Shown: positions 26,056 through 35,099, counted from the first letter of the stretch. The stretch: 64,000 nt of DNA from Paenibacillus sp. Soil522 (GCF_001428245.1 NZ_LMRV01000099.1:864-64863); one strand, 5' to 3'. The notes: generated from the sequence alone by a model not told the origin. Numbers and translations are program-made.

Positions 26056-26239
26056 TATGGCCGAGTGCTTGGTTTATTTTGTCTGTCTGCTGGAGATGGA
26101 CGTTAAGATATGGTAATCTTTTTTTATAGGTTAATTTCAACTGTCGTCAGTCGCGATGTGTTCGTTGCTTTTACTAAGCCAAGTAGTGGTATGCAGGCAT
26201 TTCGAGCTTTTCCCAAATGAACGGAAAGGTACGTTCCGT

Positions 26240-26797
26240 ATGAAGAGAAAATTTTCAGACCGGGCCAACTGGCGGCGTATCTTGCGCAAAAGCTATTCAT
26301 GCCTAGCGCTTGACGGCGATGAGTTCAAAGGTCTCGTTACGTTTTACCGGATTCATGAATTGCGTGAGCCGTTATGGAAGGAATATAACGGACGGAGGCT
26401 TTGTTTGGCCGATCGCGGTTACTTATGGATGCAGCATTTTCCAAGAGGCGAGCATTTTGTCGTAACGACGATGTTTGATGATAAGGGACGCGTCGTGCAA
26501 TGGTATATCGATGTGTGCAAAACGCAAGGCTTAACGGATCAACAGGTGCCTTGGTTCGATGATCTTTATTTGGATGTTGTTGTGCTGCCGAGCGGAGAAG
26601 TGTTCCTCATGGATGAAGATGAGCTGGAAGAGGCATTAAGACAGGGTGACGTCAATGGAAAAGATGTAGCACTCGCGCGCAAAACGGCCGGTAAATTACT
26701 ATCGAGTATCCGCAATGGCCGATTCCGTTATTTTACGCTCAGTCTCAAACACCGGAAAAGCTTGCTCGAGAGAACCGGGGAATTAAGCGAATCATGA
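26240..26797 (+). CDS. DUF402 domain protein
   Basis: A 185-aa protein. The ATG at 26240 (MKRKFSDRANWRRIL) has AAAGG upstream and matches the family start better than the far upstream in-frame ATG. GYLWMQHFP, WYIDVCKTQG and WFDDLYLDVVVLPSGEVFLMDEDEL are typical of DUF402/YgaC-like proteins. Relatives in Bacillota are metal-dependent nucleoside tri-/diphosphatases, so phosphatase activity is possible but unproven here. Overlaps the next gene by 4 nt (ATGA). Confidence 0.85.
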   Translation: MKRKFSDRANWRRILRKSYSCLALDGDEFKGLVTFYRIHELREPLWKEYNGRRLCLADRGYLWMQHFPRGEHFVVTTMFDDKGRVVQWYIDVCKTQGLTDQQVPWFDDLYLDVVVLPSGEVFLMDEDELEEALRQGDVNGKDVALARKTAGKLLSSIRNGRFRYFTLSLKHRKSLLERTGELSES

Positions 26798-27471
26798 ATA
26801 CGGCTACTGGTCGGAGGAGCAGAACACGTAAACGAATGAAAAAAAATCGTCCGTGGCTGCTCCTGTTTCGTGTTGTTGCCTGGATCATTTGTGCAGGTGT
26901 GTTTTGGTGCGGTTATTTATTGTGGTTAATTAATGGATTCGAGGCGAATAAGCCTGTAGCCAAGGCTGATGCCGGTATCGTGCTGGGGGCTGCCTTATGG
27001 AATGACGTACCGAGCCCGGCTCTAAAGGAACGCTTAAATTTCGCATTATTATTGTATGAGTCCGGAACGGTGGACAAGCTTATATTGTCAGGTGGCCATG
27101 ACGGCAACGGTTCGGTCAAGACGGAGGCCGAGGGTATGCGCGACTATTTAATTGCAAAAGGTATTTCAGCTGACAAGCTGTTGCTAGAAAAAAAATCGAC
27201 CAGTACATACGAAAACCTTTCCTTCAGCAAGCTGATCGCAGAGCAGCATAAACTGGAGAAACTAATTGTCATCACGCATGATTATCATGCGGCAAGATCG
27301 AATGAAATTGCCAAAAAGCTTGATTTTGAGCAGTTTCAAGTGGCTGCTACAAAGTCAAAGGTGCTTAACCCTGTATATAATGAGTCGCGCGAAGTACTTG
27401 CTTTCACCAAATGGAAGGTTGACTCGCTGCTCCTCGCTTTAGGTATCCGCTCTTCTGATTCGGCGCTGTAA
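26794..27471 (+). CDS. YdcF/SanA-family (DUF218) membrane protein
   Basis: A 225-aa protein with a basic N-terminus, one TM helix (~27-50) and an external DUF218 domain: ADAGIVLGAALWND, KLILSGGHDGNG, TEAEGMRDYL, STSTYENLSFSK and VITHDYHAAR. Family members (SanA, ElyC) affect envelope integrity in Gram-negatives; in Bacillota the role is unknown. Translationally coupled to the DUF402 gene. Confidence 0.88.
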   Translation: MNTATGRRSRTRKRMKKNRPWLLLFRVVAWIICAGVFWCGYLLWLINGFEANKPVAKADAGIVLGAALWNDVPSPALKERLNFALLLYESGTVDKLILSGGHDGNGSVKTEAEGMRDYLIAKGISADKLLLEKKSTSTYENLSFSKLIAEQHKLEKLIVITHDYHAARSNEIAKKLDFEQFQVAATKSKVLNPVYNESREVLAFTKWKVDSLLLALGIRSSDSAL

Positions 27472-27561
27472 ATCTGCTAATATGCTGCTGCAAGCTAGAA
27501 TAAACTTGTAGTGCGGTCAGCCGCTACAGCTTTCGATGCAAAGGATAGGTGATGCGACAAA

Positions 27562-28548
27562 ATGAATGGACACGTCATATCGGGACCCGGAAATGGCTCC
27601 GCAAGGCCTTCCCGTCAAATTAATGTGGTCCTTAGAAGCCAAGAAACCTTTCAGACAGGAGCATCTGCTCATGCCTTAGAGACGGAACCGCTCCCGGCGG
27701 TAAAGCCGCTGCCAAGCGTGGATCATTATGCCGACATCCAGAAAGAGCTCGAGCCGATGATCGGCATGGAAAATGTAAAATCACTCGTTTACGAAATATA
27801 TGCCTTGCTCTATATTAGCCGGATGCGTACTGAAGCTGGTTTATTTGGCGGCTCTCATGTGTATCATATGATTTTCAAGGGTAATCCGGGGACAGGGAAA
27901 ACGACCATCGCCCGAATCGTAGCAAAGCTGTTTCAGAAGATGGGTGTCCTGACCAAGGGACATTTAATCGAGGTGGAACGAGCAGATCTGGTCGGTGAAT
28001 ATATCGGACATACGGCGCAGAAGACGCGTGATCTCGTGCGCAAAGCAATCGGCGGCGTATTGTTCGTGGATGAAGCGTATAGCCTTGCTCGCGGCGGCGA
28101 GAAGGATTTTGGCAAGGAAGCTATCGATACGCTTGTAAAAGCTATGGAGGATCATAAAAATCAATTTGTGCTTATACTCGCAGGTTATCCTGCCGAAATC
28201 GAAGATTTCTTGCTTACGAATCCCGGCTTGCCATCGCGGTTTCCGATCCAAATTGAATTCCCGGATTATTCGGTCGATCAATTGATTCAGATTAGCGAGC
28301 TCATGGCTAAAGACCGTGATTATATTTTGCTGCCTCAGACCATATTTAAATTAAGGCAGCATTTGATGCAGGAGAAGCTGGGCACGATGTTTTCGTTCAG
28401 CAATGCCAGATATGTCAGAAATTCGATTGAGAAGGCGATCAGGTTTCAGGCCGTTCGTCTGCTTACGCAATATGCCAGTTCTGTACCCGCGAAGCAGGAG
28501 CTAATGACGATTAGGCCTGAGGATTTGAAATGGGACACGAAGTCATAA
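27562..28548 (+). CDS. spoVK: Stage V sporulation protein K (AAA ATPase)
   Basis: A 328-aa CbxX/CfqX-type AAA protein. Walker A GNPGTGKTT from residue 107, Walker B VLFVDEAYSLARGG, sensor-like ILAGYPAEIEDFL and arginine-finger context NPGLPSRF. Needed in the mother cell for spore maturation in B. subtilis. The position before hflX (ynbA)-ynbB-glnRA equals the B. subtilis order. The N-terminal ~60 residues are low in conservation. AGGTGATG lies upstream of the start. Confidence 0.93.
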   Translation: MNGHVISGPGNGSARPSRQINVVLRSQETFQTGASAHALETEPLPAVKPLPSVDHYADIQKELEPMIGMENVKSLVYEIYALLYISRMRTEAGLFGGSHVYHMIFKGNPGTGKTTIARIVAKLFQKMGVLTKGHLIEVERADLVGEYIGHTAQKTRDLVRKAIGGVLFVDEAYSLARGGEKDFGKEAIDTLVKAMEDHKNQFVLILAGYPAEIEDFLLTNPGLPSRFPIQIEFPDYSVDQLIQISELMAKDRDYILLPQTIFKLRQHLMQEKLGTMFSFSNARYVRNSIEKAIRFQAVRLLTQYASSVPAKQELMTIRPEDLKWDTKS

Positions 28549-28577
28549 TGACGGCGTAGTTTAAGAAGGAGTATGAG

Positions 28578-29867
28578 ATGAGCGAGAAAACATTCGATAC
28601 CAACCCTAATATGACTGAGAAGGCCATTTTGGTAAGCTTGGTCACTTCTAACGATAAGCGGTATGGCGGAGACCCCGAGATGTCACTTCAAGAGCTCGTT
28701 CAGCTGACGGAAACAGCGGGAGTCGAAGTGCTTACGACGATAACGCAAAATAAGGAAACAGCCGATTCCAAGTGGTTTATCGGTAAAGGCAAGGTGGAGG
28801 AGGTTAAGGCGTTAGCCGATGAGCTTGGCGCTACGACTGCCATATTCGACCAAGAACTCTCGGGGGCTCAGGTTCGTAACCTGGAGGAGTCGCTCGATTT
28901 GAAAATAGTTGATCGCACCCAGCTGATCCTGGATATTTTCGCTGGGCGGGCCAAAACGCGCGAAGGGATTATACAGGTCGAGCTGGCCCAGCTTAGCTAC
29001 CTGCTTCCGCGTCTTTCCGGACAAAGCAAAAATCTGTCGCGGCTTGGCGGAGGAATAGGCACGCGTGGACCAGGGGAAACGAAGCTCGAAACCGATCGCC
29101 GTCATATTCGTGACCGCATTTTTGATCTCAAGACGCTGCTTGAGGAAGTCGTTCGTCACCGGAAGCTGCATCGCGAGCGCCGCAAAAAATCGGGTGTTAT
29201 CCAAGTAGCGTTGGTCGGCTATACGAATGCCGGCAAATCGACCTTGCTGCGCGAGCTAACGCAGGCTGACGTTTATGTTGAGAATCAATTATTCGCAACG
29301 CTTGATCCGACATCAAGAACGCTCGAGCTGCCGAACGGCAGAGAAGTCGTAATTACGGATACGGTAGGCTTCATTCAAAATTTGCCGCATGATCTTGTTG
29401 CAGCTTTCCGAGCTACGCTGGAGGAGGTTTGCGAGGCCGATCTTGTGCTCCATGTTATTGACAGCAGCTCGCCGATGCGGGATGAGCAGATTGCTGTCGT
29501 AAATAAAATTTTGGGTGATCTCGGCGCAGCTGATAAGCCTTATGTGATGGTCTATAACAAGAAGGATATGTGCATAAACAACGGCACTTTAGCCGATTTG
29601 CCGATTACAAGCGGCGATAACCTTGTAATCAGTGCCTATGAAGCTGATGATCTTGAGCTTCTGAAGCAAACGATTCAAGATAAGCTGAGCGGAGATACGT
29701 TAACCTTCCTCGTTCCAGCTGAACGAGGAGACCTCATCGCGCTGGCCTATCGAAGCGGAGAAGTTATTAATCAAGAGGTTGAAGAGGAATTGCTGCGGTT
29801 AACGGTACAGGTCAGCAAGCAAGAATATGAGCAGCATGGGCAACGGTTAAAGCAATATATGGAATAA
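28578..29867 (+). CDS. hflX: GTPase HflX
   Basis: A 429-aa ribosome-associated GTPase. The N-terminal HflX domain ends in the glycine-rich GGIGTRGPGETKLETDRR linker. G1 GYTNAGKS starts at residue 214, G3 DTVGFI, G4 NKKD, with FATLDPTSR as switch I. It splits stalled or hibernating ribosomes in other bacteria. Starts 29 nt after spoVK with AAGGAG. Confidence 0.96.
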   Translation: MSEKTFDTNPNMTEKAILVSLVTSNDKRYGGDPEMSLQELVQLTETAGVEVLTTITQNKETADSKWFIGKGKVEEVKALADELGATTAIFDQELSGAQVRNLEESLDLKIVDRTQLILDIFAGRAKTREGIIQVELAQLSYLLPRLSGQSKNLSRLGGGIGTRGPGETKLETDRRHIRDRIFDLKTLLEEVVRHRKLHRERRKKSGVIQVALVGYTNAGKSTLLRELTQADVYVENQLFATLDPTSRTLELPNGREVVITDTVGFIQNLPHDLVAAFRATLEEVCEADLVLHVIDSSSPMRDEQIAVVNKILGDLGAADKPYVMVYNKKDMCINNGTLADLPITSGDNLVISAYEADDLELLKQTIQDKLSGDTLTFLVPAERGDLIALAYRSGEVINQEVEEELLRLTVQVSKQEYEQHGQRLKQYME

Positions 29868-29896
29868 TCGAATGTAGATCATGGGAGAAGCTTGGG

Positions 29897-29965
29897 TTGC
29901 AAAGCGAATATTGCTTCGCAAAACTAAGCACATGCTTACGAAGTAAGTTTTGCTTTGCAAAACTT
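29897..29965 (+). promoter_or_regulatory. Leader with mutually exclusive hairpins before ynbB
   Basis: Three related blocks: GCAAAACT (29918-29925), AGTTTTGC (29946-29953) and GCAAAACT (29957-29964). The middle block can pair with either flank. Pairing with the right flank gives the perfect hairpin AAGTTTTGC-TTT-GCAAAACTT (29945-29965) just before the ribosome site. A further stem TTGCAAAGC/GCTTCGCAA (29897-29921) competes with the left pairing. Suggestive of attenuation or translational control, unproven. Confidence 0.45.
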
Positions 29966-29984
29966 TGAGGGAGAAGATATCGGA

Positions 29985-31277
29985 ATGAATGTGCAACATG
30001 AGAATCAGAAGCTATGGGAGCATCTGGAACAGCTAGCCGAACAGGCCGAAGGACTTGCCGCAGAATCCTTTCGCAGCGTGGAAAGGATAGCGGAACGCAA
30101 TCAATGGAAGGTTATTGAAGCATTTCAGCGCCACAATGTGAGCGATTTTCATTTTACAGGCTCGACAGGCTATGGTTACAACGATCGCGGACGTGAAATT
30201 CTTGATCTTGTTTACGCGGACGTGTTTGGTGCAGAAGCTGCGCTCGTCAGGCCTCACTTCGTATCCGGCACGCATACGATCAGCTGTGCATTGTTTGGTG
30301 TGCTCCGGCCTGGTGAGGAGCTGCTTTATGTAACGGGCAGACCTTATGATACACTCCACAAGGTCATCGGGAAGCCTGGTGATCGTACCGGCTCCTTGCA
30401 GGACTGGGGAGTCATCTATGCGGAGGTTCCTCTGCAAGAGGATGGCAGCCTGGATTGGCAGCTTATCGAGCAAGCGATTACGGATAAGACGAAGGTTATC
30501 GGCATTCAGCGCTCACGCGGCTACGATTGGAGAGCTTCTTTCACCGTGTCTGAGATTGAAAATATGGTCAAGCGTGTCAAAGCATTAAAGCCGGACGTGC
30601 TTGTATTCGTTGACAATTGCTACGGCGAATTTACAGAGCTTCTGGAGCCTACTCAGGTTGGCGTTGATTTAATGGCCGGCTCACTGATCAAAAATCCGGG
30701 CGGAGGCTTGGCCGAAACGGGGGGCTATATCGCCGGAACGGCTTCGGCGGTAGAAGCGGCAGCCTATCGATTGACCGCTCCAGGCATCGGAGGCGAGGTT
30801 GGTGCCATGTTAGGCACGCTTCGCCTTATGTTCCAAGGGCTATTTTTGGCACCGCATTTAGTGGGACAAGCGATTAAAGGGAGCGTGTTGGCCGCTGCAC
30901 TGTTTGAGGAGCTCGGATTCGTGACAAAGCCGCGATGGAACGAGCCGCGAACCGATCTTATTCAAGCTGTTCGTTTTGGACAAGCTGAGCACTTAATTGC
31001 TTTCGTTCAAGGGATTCAGCAGGCTGCAGCGGTAGATTCGCATGTAGTGCCTGAGCCGTGGGACATGCCTGGCTATGAGAATGCTGTCATCATGGCGGCA
31101 GGAACGTTCATTCAGGGCGGTAGTCTTGAGCTGTCAGCTGACGCACCCATACGTGAACCTTACATTGCATATATGCAAGGCGGCCTAACGTACGCTCATG
31201 CAAAGTATGGGATTCTGACTGCGTTATTTCGACTTGTGGAAAGTGGTTTAATTGTGATTAAACCTTACATAACTTGA
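29985..31277 (+). CDS. Methionine gamma-lyase family / aluminium resistance protein (YnbB-like)
   Basis: A 430-aa PLP-dependent protein. The ATG at 29985 (MNVQHENQKLWEHL) is chosen over a TTG at 29955 because GAGGGAGAAG precedes it. FVSGTHTISCALFGVLRPGE, DNCYGEF, and SLIKNPGGGLA (with the PLP Lys in SLIKN) define the aluminium-resistance/YnbB fold-type I family. Substrate not established. Between hflX and glnR as in B. subtilis. The glnRA operator lies in its last codons. Confidence 0.9.
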   Translation: MNVQHENQKLWEHLEQLAEQAEGLAAESFRSVERIAERNQWKVIEAFQRHNVSDFHFTGSTGYGYNDRGREILDLVYADVFGAEAALVRPHFVSGTHTISCALFGVLRPGEELLYVTGRPYDTLHKVIGKPGDRTGSLQDWGVIYAEVPLQEDGSLDWQLIEQAITDKTKVIGIQRSRGYDWRASFTVSEIENMVKRVKALKPDVLVFVDNCYGEFTELLEPTQVGVDLMAGSLIKNPGGGLAETGGYIAGTASAVEAAAYRLTAPGIGGEVGAMLGTLRLMFQGLFLAPHLVGQAIKGSVLAAALFEELGFVTKPRWNEPRTDLIQAVRFGQAEHLIAFVQGIQQAAAVDSHVVPEPWDMPGYENAVIMAAGTFIQGGSLELSADAPIREPYIAYMQGGLTYAHAKYGILTALFRLVESGLIVIKPYIT

Positions 31278-31301
31278 CACATTTATGTTGTAACGTATAG
31301 A
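31253..31301 (+). promoter_or_regulatory. GlnR box and promoter of glnRA
   Basis: TGTGATTAAACCTTACA (31253-31269) fits the GlnR/TnrA consensus TGTNA-N7-TNACA exactly. It lies just upstream of -35 TTGACA (31274-31279); a weak -10 TATAGA is at 31296-31301. The box is inside the last codons of the ynbB-like gene. Known: GlnR represses glnRA when nitrogen is in excess. Confidence 0.8.
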
Positions 31302-31339
31302 ATGAACTTATAAATGAGCGACTGGAAGGTTGATGCGAC

Positions 31340-31750
31340 ATGGCTGATGATATTCGCAGAAATATGGCCTTATTTCCCATCGGCATCGTAATGAAGCTGA
31401 CGGATTTAACAGCCCGCCAAATCCGGTATTACGAACAGCATGAATTAATCGTGCCTGCAAGAACCGCAGGAAACCAACGGTTATTTTCGTTTAATGACGT
31501 AGAACGGCTTTTGGAAATTAAATCATTGATTGAGAAGGGTGTTAACATCGCTGGCATTAAGCAAGTGATGAATCCGGTTTCAAAGGAATCGGACGATGCG
31601 ACCATTGTAAGCGAGCAATCGGAAGTGAAGCGTCGTGAGCTGTCCGATCAGCAGCTGCACCGTTTGCTAAAACAGCAATTATTGGAGAAGAGACCGGGTC
31701 AAGCGTCGCTTATTCAAGGTCAATTGACTCGTTTCTTAAATAAACGCTAG
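31340..31750 (+). CDS. glnR: Nitrogen regulator GlnR (MerR family)
   Basis: A 136-aa repressor. The MerR HTH reads FPIGIVMKLTDLTARQIRYYEQHELIVPARTAGNQRLFSFNDVERL; the C-terminal tail senses feedback-inhibited glutamine synthetase in B. subtilis. It sits in the canonical glnR-glnA operon, 45 nt before glnA, behind a GlnR box, so it is self-regulated. Confidence 0.96.
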   Translation: MADDIRRNMALFPIGIVMKLTDLTARQIRYYEQHELIVPARTAGNQRLFSFNDVERLLEIKSLIEKGVNIAGIKQVMNPVSKESDDATIVSEQSEVKRRELSDQQLHRLLKQQLLEKRPGQASLIQGQLTRFLNKR

Positions 31751-31795
31751 TTTGACTATAATAACAATCGATTAGCAAACTAAGGAGATGATTCA

Positions 31796-33133
31796 GTGAA
31801 TTACACTAGTTACACTAAAGAGGATATTAGACGTATTGCAAAGGAACAAAATGTACGTTTTATTCGTTTGCAGTTTACGGATTTGCTAGGAACAATTAAA
31901 AACGTCGAAATTCCTTTCAGCCAGCTTGAGAAAGCTCTTGATAATAAGATGATGTTCGATGGCTCATCCATTGAAGGTTATGTGCGTATAGAAGAATCCG
32001 ACATGTACTTGTACCCTGACTTAGATACTTGGGTTGTATTCCCATGGGTAACGCAAGATCGCGTTGCCCGTTTGATTTGTGATATCTATATGCCGGATGG
32101 CACGCCTTTCGCTGGAGATCCTCGCGGTATTTTGAAGCGTGCTTTGAAGGAAGCGGCAGAGCTTGGTTATACAGCAATGAATGTCGGACCGGAGCCTGAA
32201 TTTTTCCTGTTCAAAACCGATGAGCGCGGAGAGCCGACTACAGAGCTTAATGACCAAGGTGGTTACTTCGACTTAGCTCCGATGGATATGGGTGAAAACT
32301 GCCGTCGTGAAATCGTTTTAACGCTTGAAGAAATGGGCTTTGAGATTGAAGCTTCTCACCATGAGGTGGCCCCTGGTCAGCATGAAATCGATTTTAAATA
32401 TGCAGACGCGATTAAGGCTGCGGATCAAATTCAAACGTTCAAGCTTGTTGTCAAAACAATTGCCCGCGAGCATGGCTTGCACGCATCGTTTATGCCAAAA
32501 CCGTTGTTTGGCGTGAACGGCTCGGGTATGCACTGTCACCAATCGTTATTCAACGGCAATACGAACGTGTTTTACGACGAGAAGGATAAACTTGGCCTCA
32601 GTGCGGTTGCTCGTCATTATATGGCTGGTATTTTGCTGCACGCGCGTGCGATGGCTGCAATCACGAATCCGACAATCAATTCCTACAAACGGCTTGTACC
32701 CGGCTATGAGGCGCCTTGTTACGTAGCATGGTCTGCAAGCAACCGTTCGCCAATGATTCGTATTCCGGCTTCGCGTGGTCTAAGCACTCGCGTAGAGGTG
32801 CGTAATCCGGACCCGGCTGCAAACCCATACTTGGCTTTGGCTGTTATGCTTAAAGCAGGTCTCGACGGTATTAAGAACAAGCTGCCATTGCCGGCTCCGA
32901 CTGACCGGAACATTTATATCATGACTGAAGAAGAACGTCAGGATGAAGGTATTCCAAGCTTGCCGCTCGATTTGAAGGAAGCGCTTGACGAAATGCTTAG
33001 AAGCGACATCATTTGTGATGCGCTAGGCGATCATGCGCTTGCACATTTCTATGAACTGAAAGAAATCGAATGGGATATGTACCGCACCCAAGTTCACCAG
33101 TGGGAAAGAGATCAATATTTGACTCTTTACTAA
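31796..33133 (+). CDS. glnA: Glutamine synthetase type I
   Basis: A 445-aa enzyme making glutamine from glutamate, ammonia and ATP. FTDLLGTIKNVEIP, FDGSSIEGYVRIEESDMYL, EPEFFLF (metal-binding Glu), HHEVAPGQHEIDFKY, NGSGMHCHQS and NPTINSYKRLVPGYEAPC are GS-I signatures. The short length and lack of the adenylylation-site context fit the GSI-alpha type of Bacillota, controlled by GlnR. GTG start with TAAGGAGATG upstream. Terminator-like hairpin at 33164. Confidence 0.97.
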   Translation: MNYTSYTKEDIRRIAKEQNVRFIRLQFTDLLGTIKNVEIPFSQLEKALDNKMMFDGSSIEGYVRIEESDMYLYPDLDTWVVFPWVTQDRVARLICDIYMPDGTPFAGDPRGILKRALKEAAELGYTAMNVGPEPEFFLFKTDERGEPTTELNDQGGYFDLAPMDMGENCRREIVLTLEEMGFEIEASHHEVAPGQHEIDFKYADAIKAADQIQTFKLVVKTIAREHGLHASFMPKPLFGVNGSGMHCHQSLFNGNTNVFYDEKDKLGLSAVARHYMAGILLHARAMAAITNPTINSYKRLVPGYEAPCYVAWSASNRSPMIRIPASRGLSTRVEVRNPDPAANPYLALAVMLKAGLDGIKNKLPLPAPTDRNIYIMTEEERQDEGIPSLPLDLKEALDEMLRSDIICDALGDHALAHFYELKEIEWDMYRTQVHQWERDQYLTLY

Positions 33134-33163
33134 AAGGTAAATGTAAAATAATGATAAGAAACG

Positions 33164-33233
33164 CATCCCCTAAAGCAGATATCGCAAGTACCCGTCGGTG
33201 CATTGCCTTACTCCTTTGGGGGATGATTTTTTT
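33164..33233 (+). terminator. Terminator of glnRA, long loop
   Basis: CATCCCCTAAAG pairs with CTTTGGGGGATG (one G-T pair) across a 38-nt loop and is followed by A then seven T. Confidence 0.7.
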
Positions 33234-33324
33234 CTATTTAAGGGTGATTCATGCTTTATTATTTAAAAATACCTATTATTCGATTAATTTGGTATTCAAA
33301 ATTCATGTTAGCAGGGTGAAACGG

Positions 33325-34023
33325 ATGAGTGAGTTTAAGGCATCGAATCACGAGTCGGCCAAAAAAATTAATGTTATCATTACTGGTGCTACCGGAATGG
33401 TTGGGGAAGGTGTTCTGCACGAAAGTCTTCAACATCCGGATGTAGAGCGGGTACTCGTCATCAACCGAAAACCGTGCGGTGTAACCCATATTAAATTAAG
33501 CGAAATCGTGCACAATAATTTTTTTGACCTGTCTGGAGTTGCACCGCAACTGAATGATTACAATGCCTGTTACTTTTGTCTTGGCGTGTCATCAGTTGGT
33601 ATGAAAGAAGAAGAATACAAGCGGCTGACTTACGACCTAACACTGCACATGGCAAGCTTATTATCGAGCTTGAATCCAGAAATGATTTTCTGTTATGTGT
33701 CCGGAAGCGGAACAGACAGTACTGAGCAGGGAAGAAGCATGTGGGCTAGAGTGAAAGGGAAAACCGAAAACCGTCTGCTCCAGCTCCCTTTTAAAGGAGC
33801 TTACATGTTCCGTCCAGGTTATATTCATCCAACAAAGGGATTAAAAAATACGCATGGCTATTACTCCGCTTTAAGCTTGCTGTATCCGATGCTTCGTGCT
33901 GTTTTACCTAAGTATGTCATTTCATTGAGGGAGCTCGGCCTTGCCATGATCCACATTGCTCAAACAGGCCGCGAGCGTGCTATTCTTGAAAGTAAGGATA
34001 TAGCTAGAATAGCGGGAACCTGA
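33325..34023 (+). CDS. NAD(P)-binding SDR-type (atypical epimerase) protein
   Basis: A 232-aa Rossmann protein. The ATG at 33325 (MSEFKASNH) has AGGGTG upstream; the open frame before it overlaps the glnA terminator. VIITGATGMVGEGVL is the GxxGxxG nucleotide site, AYFCLG-like CYFCLGVSSVGMKEEEYKRLTYD follows, and YVSGSGTDSTEQGRSMWARVKGKTE carries the Ser...(x)...K active-site-like pattern. Resembles HTATIP2/YwnB-like oxidoreductases. Substrate unknown. Single gene. Confidence 0.8.
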   Translation: MSEFKASNHESAKKINVIITGATGMVGEGVLHESLQHPDVERVLVINRKPCGVTHIKLSEIVHNNFFDLSGVAPQLNDYNACYFCLGVSSVGMKEEEYKRLTYDLTLHMASLLSSLNPEMIFCYVSGSGTDSTEQGRSMWARVKGKTENRLLQLPFKGAYMFRPGYIHPTKGLKNTHGYYSALSLLYPMLRAVLPKYVISLRELGLAMIHIAQTGRERAILESKDIARIAGT

Positions 34024-34101
34024 GCCCGGATAATCGGAGTTCGAACTTACCTAAGTTGAGTGATCATATTCAACATAAGGTTGTATTAAGTCTTAACAAA
34101 T

Positions 34102-34126
34102 ACAAAAAGACCCAAAGTATGGGTCT
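34102..34126 (-). terminator. Terminator of the second yjcZ-like gene
   Basis: AGACCC-aaagtat-GGGTCT hairpin; on the minus strand it is followed by a T run (A run 34104-34108). Confidence 0.75.
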
Positions 34127-34177
34127 CATGTGTTAAGTTGTAAAATAAAGTTAAGAAGTTGTGATTTCATACATTAA

Positions 34178-34282
34178 TTAGAAGCCGAATCCCGAGCAGC
34201 TGCAAGCGATAATAACTAACAAAATGAAAAGAACCAAAATTGTGCCTGTGTTATTAAAAATTCCACCAACGTAACCGGACAT
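34178..34282 (-). CDS. YjcZ-family small spore protein, 34 aa
   Basis: Starts at 34282 behind AAGGAGGTG and reads MSGYVGGIFNNTGT, then ILVLFILLVIIACSCSGFGF and stop. The ILVLFILLVIIACSC core is identical to the paralogue at 1069-1179; heads and tails differ. Single-pass membrane protein of the YjcZ family, spore-associated in Bacillales. Flanked by a sigma-K/GerE-like promoter upstream and a terminator downstream. Confidence 0.9.
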   Translation of the reverse strand: MSGYVGGIFNNTGTILVLFILLVIIACSCSGFGF

Positions 34283-34320
34283 TTTTCAATGCACCTCCTT
34301 ACGTTTTGAGTACATAGTAT

Positions 34321-34353
34321 GTTATGCGAGTTAAACGTTTAGTGATTGGGTGT
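34321..34353 (-). promoter_or_regulatory. Sigma-K-like promoter with GerE-like box for yjcZ (2)
   Basis: Minus-strand -10 CATAACATA (CATANNNTA) with ACACCCA 20 bases upstream of CATAAC. The complementary strand reads GATTGGGTGTAT, an 11 of 12 match to the GerE consensus. Same spacing as before the first yjcZ gene. Confidence 0.6.
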
Positions 34354-34411
34354 ATGTCACAGCTGAATAGGATGTAAGGAAACTTGGTGATCATGTTGTA
34401 TAATCGTTATT

Positions 34412-34456
34412 AAAGAAGAGGCTGAATCTATGATGCAACGATTCAGCCTCTTCTTT
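34412..34456. terminator. Terminator of lexA
   Basis: Perfect 17-bp stem (AAAGAAGAGGCTGAATC and its complement) with an 11-nt loop, between the two divergent-flanking units. Serves the minus-strand lexA transcript. Confidence 0.85.
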
Positions 34457-34478
34457 ATGTAAGCAATTGATTTTTGGT

Positions 34479-35099
34479 TTAATGAATATCGCGGAAAAGC
34501 CCGATGACTTTGCCTAGAATCGTTACATTTTGGAGTAAAATCGGCTGCATAGTGGAATTTTCCGGTTGCAAGCGGATGTGATTTTTCTCCTTGTAGAACG
34601 TCTTTACCGTTGCTTCATCATCCTCGGTCATCGCCACTACGATTTCACCGTTATTTGCAGTTTGCTGCTGTCGAACGATAACGTAATCGCCATCGTGAAT
34701 ACCTGCTTCTATCATACTCTCGCCCATGACATTCAGAATAAATACACTGCTGTCACCAACGAAATGGGAAGGAAGCGGGAAGTACTCCTCGATGTTCTCT
34801 GTTGCTGTAATAGGCACACCCGCTGTAACTTTACCGACAATCGGCACTTTCGTTACGGAAAGGGGAATTATGCCGTCCGCGCCTTCTTGATCTAAAATTT
34901 CAATAGCACGAGGTTTAGTCGGATCTCGGCGGATTAGACCTTTCTTCTCCAAGCGGTCCAAATGACCGTGAACGGTTGAACTGGATAACAATCCAACAGC
35001 TTCGCCGATTTCTCGAACGGAGGGTGGATATCCTTTCTCCCGGACTTCATTCTTAATAAATTCAAGAATCGAATGTTGTCGGTTCGAAATCTTCGACAC
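34479..35099 (-). CDS. lexA: SOS repressor LexA
   Basis: A 206-aa repressor-protease. GTG at 35099 (MSKISNRQHSILEFI) is chosen by family length and GGAGTG upstream; the open frame continues far beyond it into the promoter. The winged HTH includes GYPPSVREIGEAVGL and SSSTVHGHL. The cleavage site is Ala93-Gly94 (KVTAGVP), with catalytic Ser128 (MGESM) and Lys166 (ATVKTF). RecA filaments trigger self-cleavage. Autoregulated: an operator lies between its -35 and -10. Divergent from yneA. Confidence 0.97.
   Translation of the reverse strand: MSKISNRQHSILEFIKNEVREKGYPPSVREIGEAVGLLSSSTVHGHLDRLEKKGLIRRDPTKPRAIEILDQEGADGIIPLSVTKVPIVGKVTAGVPITATENIEEYFPLPSHFVGDSSVFILNVMGESMIEAGIHDGDYVIVRQQQTANNGEIVVAMTEDDEATVKTFYKEKNHIRLQPENSTMQPILLQNVTILGKVIGLFRDIH

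Noticed and set aside
34024..34100. GGAGTTCGAACTT as an SOS box
   Set aside because: The half-sites are not separated by four bases and it lies after a gene without a following target.
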